Program-made: the position numbers and the translations under genes | Notes under the pieces: generated by a model | Databases searched by the model: none | Told to the model about the DNA's origin: nothing | The model's input: only the letters and a program-made list of their open reading frames with translations | Shown here: positions 51,063 to 53,462 of the stretch, in pieces | Numbering within the stretch: the first letter of the stretch is position 1 | How the letters are laid out: each line of letters starts with the position of its first letter | Assembly (NCBI GenBank): GCA_003576535.1 | Contig: QXCQ01000165.1 | Span: 1-53,462, forward strand | Direction of reading: 5' to 3' | Source of the DNA: Nakamurella silvestris | Lineage (GTDB): Bacteria; Actinomycetota; Actinomycetes; Mycobacteriales; Nakamurellaceae | DNA: 53,462 nt

Positions 51063-52041
51063 GCGCCGGTCCGTCCAGGATCGCCCGCAGCACTGCGGGG
51101 TCGATGTTGCCGCCGGAGACCACGGCGACCGTCCTGCCCGGTGGCAGCTGATCGCGGTGGAACAGGAAGGCCGCGGTGGTGACGGCCCCGGAGGGCTCGG
51201 CCAGCAACCGCGCTTGGAGCATCAGCCGACGGGTGGCCTCGGCGATCTCCTCCTCGGTGACGGTGATGATGTCGCTCACCTGGGCCTGGATGTGCCGCCA
51301 CGGCAGTTCCCCGACCGTGAAGGTGCGCAGGCCGTCGGCGATGGTGCGGGCGGTGTCCTGCGGGGCCCATTTCTGGTGGACCCCGGTGCGGAAGGACTCG
51401 GCGGCGTCACCGGCCAGGGCCGGTTCGACCCCGATCACCTTGGCGTTCGGCAGCAGCGCCGCGATGGCTGCGGCGATCCCGGAGATCAGCCCACCCCCGG
51501 AGACCGGAACCAGGACGACGTCCACATCCGGTGCGTCCTCGGCGATCTCCAACCCGATCGTGCCCTGGCCGGCGATGACGTCGGGGTGGTCGAAGGGCGG
51601 GATCATCGCCTTGCCGGTCTCGGCGGCCAGCTCGGCGGGCCGGCTGAACCGCTCCTCCACCGGGACCAGCTCCACGGTGGCACCGAGGGCCCGGGTGGCG
51701 TCGATCTTGCGCTGCGGGGCGTTGTCGGGGATGACGATGTGGGCGTCCACCCCGAACCGGCGGGCGGCGTAGGCGACGGCCTGGGCGTGGTTGCCGGAGG
51801 AGTGGGCGAGGATGCCCTTCGCCCGCAGCTCCGGGTCGAGGCGGGAGACCGCCGTGACGGCCCCACGGATCTTGAAGGCCCCGACCGGTTGCAGGGTTTC
51901 GGGTTTGAGCCACAGCTCCGGCCAGGGGGACTCCACCAGCGGGGTGCGCACGGCGATGCCCCTGATCTCTTCCGCGGCCCGGCGGATGGATTCGATGTCG
52001 ACCAGCGGTTCGGTGCCGGCGGTGTTCGAGCTGGAACTCAC
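51055..52041 (-). CDS. PLP-dependent threonine dehydratase / serine racemase-like enzyme
   Basis: A 328-residue fold-type II PLP enzyme without the ACT regulatory domain of biosynthetic IlvA. The PLP lysine is Lys57 in GAFKIRGA; SSGNHAQAVA binds the substrate carboxylate; PVSGGGLISGIA is the phosphate loop; AEPSGAV and VVSGGNID complete the family pattern. It could be a catabolic threonine/serine deaminase or a racemase. GTG 52041 has GAGGAGG 6 nt upstream. It is followed by the overlapping BKACE-like gene. Confidence 0.9.
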   Translation of the reverse strand: MSSSSNTAGTEPLVDIESIRRAAEEIRGIAVRTPLVESPWPELWLKPETLQPVGAFKIRGAVTAVSRLDPELRAKGILAHSSGNHAQAVAYAARRFGVDAHIVIPDNAPQRKIDATRALGATVELVPVEERFSRPAELAAETGKAMIPPFDHPDVIAGQGTIGLEIAEDAPDVDVVLVPVSGGGLISGIAAAIAALLPNAKVIGVEPALAGDAAESFRTGVHQKWAPQDTARTIADGLRTFTVGELPWRHIQAQVSDIITVTEEEIAEATRRLMLQARLLAEPSGAVTTAAFLFHRDQLPPGRTVAVVSGGNIDPAVLRAILDGPAHV

Positions 52042-52211
52042 GTACTGCCTCCTCGGAACGGACTCCCTCGACCCTAACCGGGGGCGGGGCGGCCCCGGCC
52101 GTCGCCCGCTCGACGTCGGGAGGCCGGCGCGGGTCCCCCGGTGTGGCACTGTGAGAAACCTGAACACCGCCCGGCTGTCGCCGGTGCCGTCATCGATGTG
52201 GAGGCCTGTGC

Positions 52212-53420
52212 ATGTCAACCCGTGAGGTCGAGCGGATCACCGTCACCAATGCGTTGATCTTCGACGGTCGTTCGCCGGACCTCGTCGAGGGCGACATCGT
52301 CATCGAGGACGGGGTGATCACCGAGGTCGGCAGCGTCACCAGGGCGCAGGGGCAGGTCGTCGACGCCCGCGGGAACGTCGTGATGCCCGGCCTGATCGAC
52401 GCCCACTTCCACGCCTACGCGGCCACCTTGGACTCGTTCGTGCTGGAGACGACGGACCTGAGCTACCTGGCACTGATGGCCGAACGACGGCTGGGTGCGG
52501 CGCTGGGACGGGGTTTCACGACGGTCCGTGATGTCGCCGGCGGTGACGCAGGTCTGGCCCGGGGGATCGCCGAGGGGCTGATCCGGGCACCCCGGTACTT
52601 CTACACCGGTGCCGCGCTGAGCCAGACCGGCGGTCACGGGGATGTTCGCAGCCCGGACCAGGATTTCTGCCTGCACAGCAGCCGGATGACCGAGGTGGTC
52701 GACGGGCCGGAGAACCTGCGCCGGGCGGTCCGGGAGCGGTTCCGGGCGGGAGCCCACGCGATCAAGGTGATGACCTCCGGCGGGGTGATCTCCCCGTCGG
52801 ATCCGATCCGGATCCCGCAGTACTCGGCCGAGGAGCTGCGGGTCGTGGTCGAGGAGGCGACCCGTCGGGGTTCGTACGTCGCCGCGCACGCCTACTCGCC
52901 CGAGGCCATCGCGCATTCGGTGAAGGCCGGGATCCGGTCGATCGAGCACGGCAACCTGATGGATGCGGCCACGGCCGCCCTGATGGCCGAGCACGGTACC
53001 TATCTGGTGCCGACCCTGGCCGCCTACGACGCCCTGGAGCGGCGCGGCCCGAGTTACGGGCTGTCGCCGGTGTCCCAGGCGAAGAACCGGGAGGTCCTCG
53101 ATTCCGGGAAGCGGGCCATCGAGCTGGCGCGTCAGGCCGGGGTGCCGATCGGCTTCGGCTCGGACCTGATGGGTGAACTCGAATCCGATCAGCTGATCGG
53201 GGTGCGTCTGCAGATCGAGGTGGACGGTGCCCTGGCGACGATGCGTTCCCTGACGTCGGTGAACTCGGCGTTGCTGGGCATGCCCGAGCTGGGGTCGATC
53301 GGTGTCGGGAGCGCCGGTGACCTGTTGGTGCTCGACGGGAACCCGCTGGAGAACCCGGCGGCGCTGTGGGACGAGAGTCTGCCCCGGACGGTCATCCGTT
53401 CCGGGACCGTCGTCTCCTAG
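52212..53420 (+). CDS. Amidohydrolase-superfamily enzyme (imidazolonepropionase/prolidase-like)
   Basis: A 402-residue metal hydrolase, complete. The first metal pair is His65/His67 in GLIDAHFHAY; Lys185 in IKVMTSGG is the likely carboxylated lysine; HAYSPEAI and IEHGN carry the later His ligands, and GSDLMGE the catalytic Asp. N- and C-terminal strands form the usual beta-sandwich. Members with this pattern hydrolyse dipeptides (Xaa-Pro, Xaa-Arg) or cyclic amides; the substrate is not decidable. GGAGG stands 7 nt before the ATG. Confidence 0.9.
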   Translation: MSTREVERITVTNALIFDGRSPDLVEGDIVIEDGVITEVGSVTRAQGQVVDARGNVVMPGLIDAHFHAYAATLDSFVLETTDLSYLALMAERRLGAALGRGFTTVRDVAGGDAGLARGIAEGLIRAPRYFYTGAALSQTGGHGDVRSPDQDFCLHSSRMTEVVDGPENLRRAVRERFRAGAHAIKVMTSGGVISPSDPIRIPQYSAEELRVVVEEATRRGSYVAAHAYSPEAIAHSVKAGIRSIEHGNLMDAATAALMAEHGTYLVPTLAAYDALERRGPSYGLSPVSQAKNREVLDSGKRAIELARQAGVPIGFGSDLMGELESDQLIGVRLQIEVDGALATMRSLTSVNSALLGMPELGSIGVGSAGDLLVLDGNPLENPAALWDESLPRTVIRSGTVVS

Positions 53421-53421
53421 G

Positions 53422-53448
53422 TGCGCATCCTGCGGTGGGATATGCGCA
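53422..53448. terminator. Possible hairpin after the amidohydrolase gene
   Basis: TGCGCAT (53422-53428) pairs with ATGCGCA (53442-53448), 2 nt after the stop. A further GAGCGCTC palindrome lies at the window edge. It is too short here to assign to one of the long families. Confidence 0.4.
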
Positions 53449-53462
53449 GGTGAGAGCGCTCA

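Overview
The window is high-GC DNA from an actinobacterium. The evidence is strong GC bias at third codon positions, many GTG and TTG starts, a SigK/RskA/fasciclin locus of the mycobacterial type, the split purS-purQ-purL arrangement, a sterol-carrier-like gene upstream of purF and a DUF3073 gene downstream of purM. The genus cannot be fixed from this sequence. No rRNA, tRNA, CRISPR array, phage genes or transposase were seen.

Layout. 0-4 kb: an extracytoplasmic stress locus with the start of an MPT70/83-like fasciclin lipoprotein, a membrane molybdopterin oxidoreductase, sigK and rskA; three SigK-type promoters can be read. 4-7 kb: a DMT exporter, and an ECF sigma factor with a single-pass membrane partner. 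7-16.5 kb: purB, an orphan histidine kinase, a carbohydrate locus (sensor-only DeoR protein and a very large SLH-anchored GH78 rhamnosidase) and an orphan response regulator. 16.5-22 kb: a secreted lytic transglycosylase-like protein and an MMPL exporter with a DtxR/IdeR-type iron box upstream. 22-30 kb: an M3 peptidase, purC, SMR/TetR, a CPBP protease and an acyltransferase. 29.4-32.8 kb: purS-purQ-purL. 33-41.6 kb: a two-component system with a divergent DUF5666-like target, an M20 amidohydrolase, a hydrolase, a GNAT and small conserved genes. 41.7-44.4 kb: purF-purM. 44.5-47.1 kb: a SecD-P1-like lipoprotein, DUF3073 and asparaginase. 47.1-50.4 kb: an accessory segment with a RelA/SpoT-S1 fusion protein and a nucleotidyltransferase-HTH-HIT operon. 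50.4-53.4 kb: a degenerate BKACE-like protein, a threonine dehydratase-like enzyme and an amidohydrolase.

Functional themes. Six of the de novo purine genes plus purB are spread over four places in otherwise ordinary housekeeping DNA. The regulatory content is high: two ECF sigma factors, two histidine kinases, two OmpR-type regulators, a TetR, a DeoR relative and a small HTH protein.

The most unusual signal is a set of long, nearly perfect palindromes (50-75 nt) between genes, usually 4-20 nt after a stop codon and without a U-tract. They fall into families with conserved outer arms and variable, co-varying inner arms. One 65-nt copy is repeated identically on both sides of the nucleotidyltransferase-HTH-HIT operon. 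Together with the neighbouring RelA/SpoT-S1 gene this makes 47.1-50.4 kb the best candidate for an undescribed, possibly mobile, stress or defence cassette. That function is inference.
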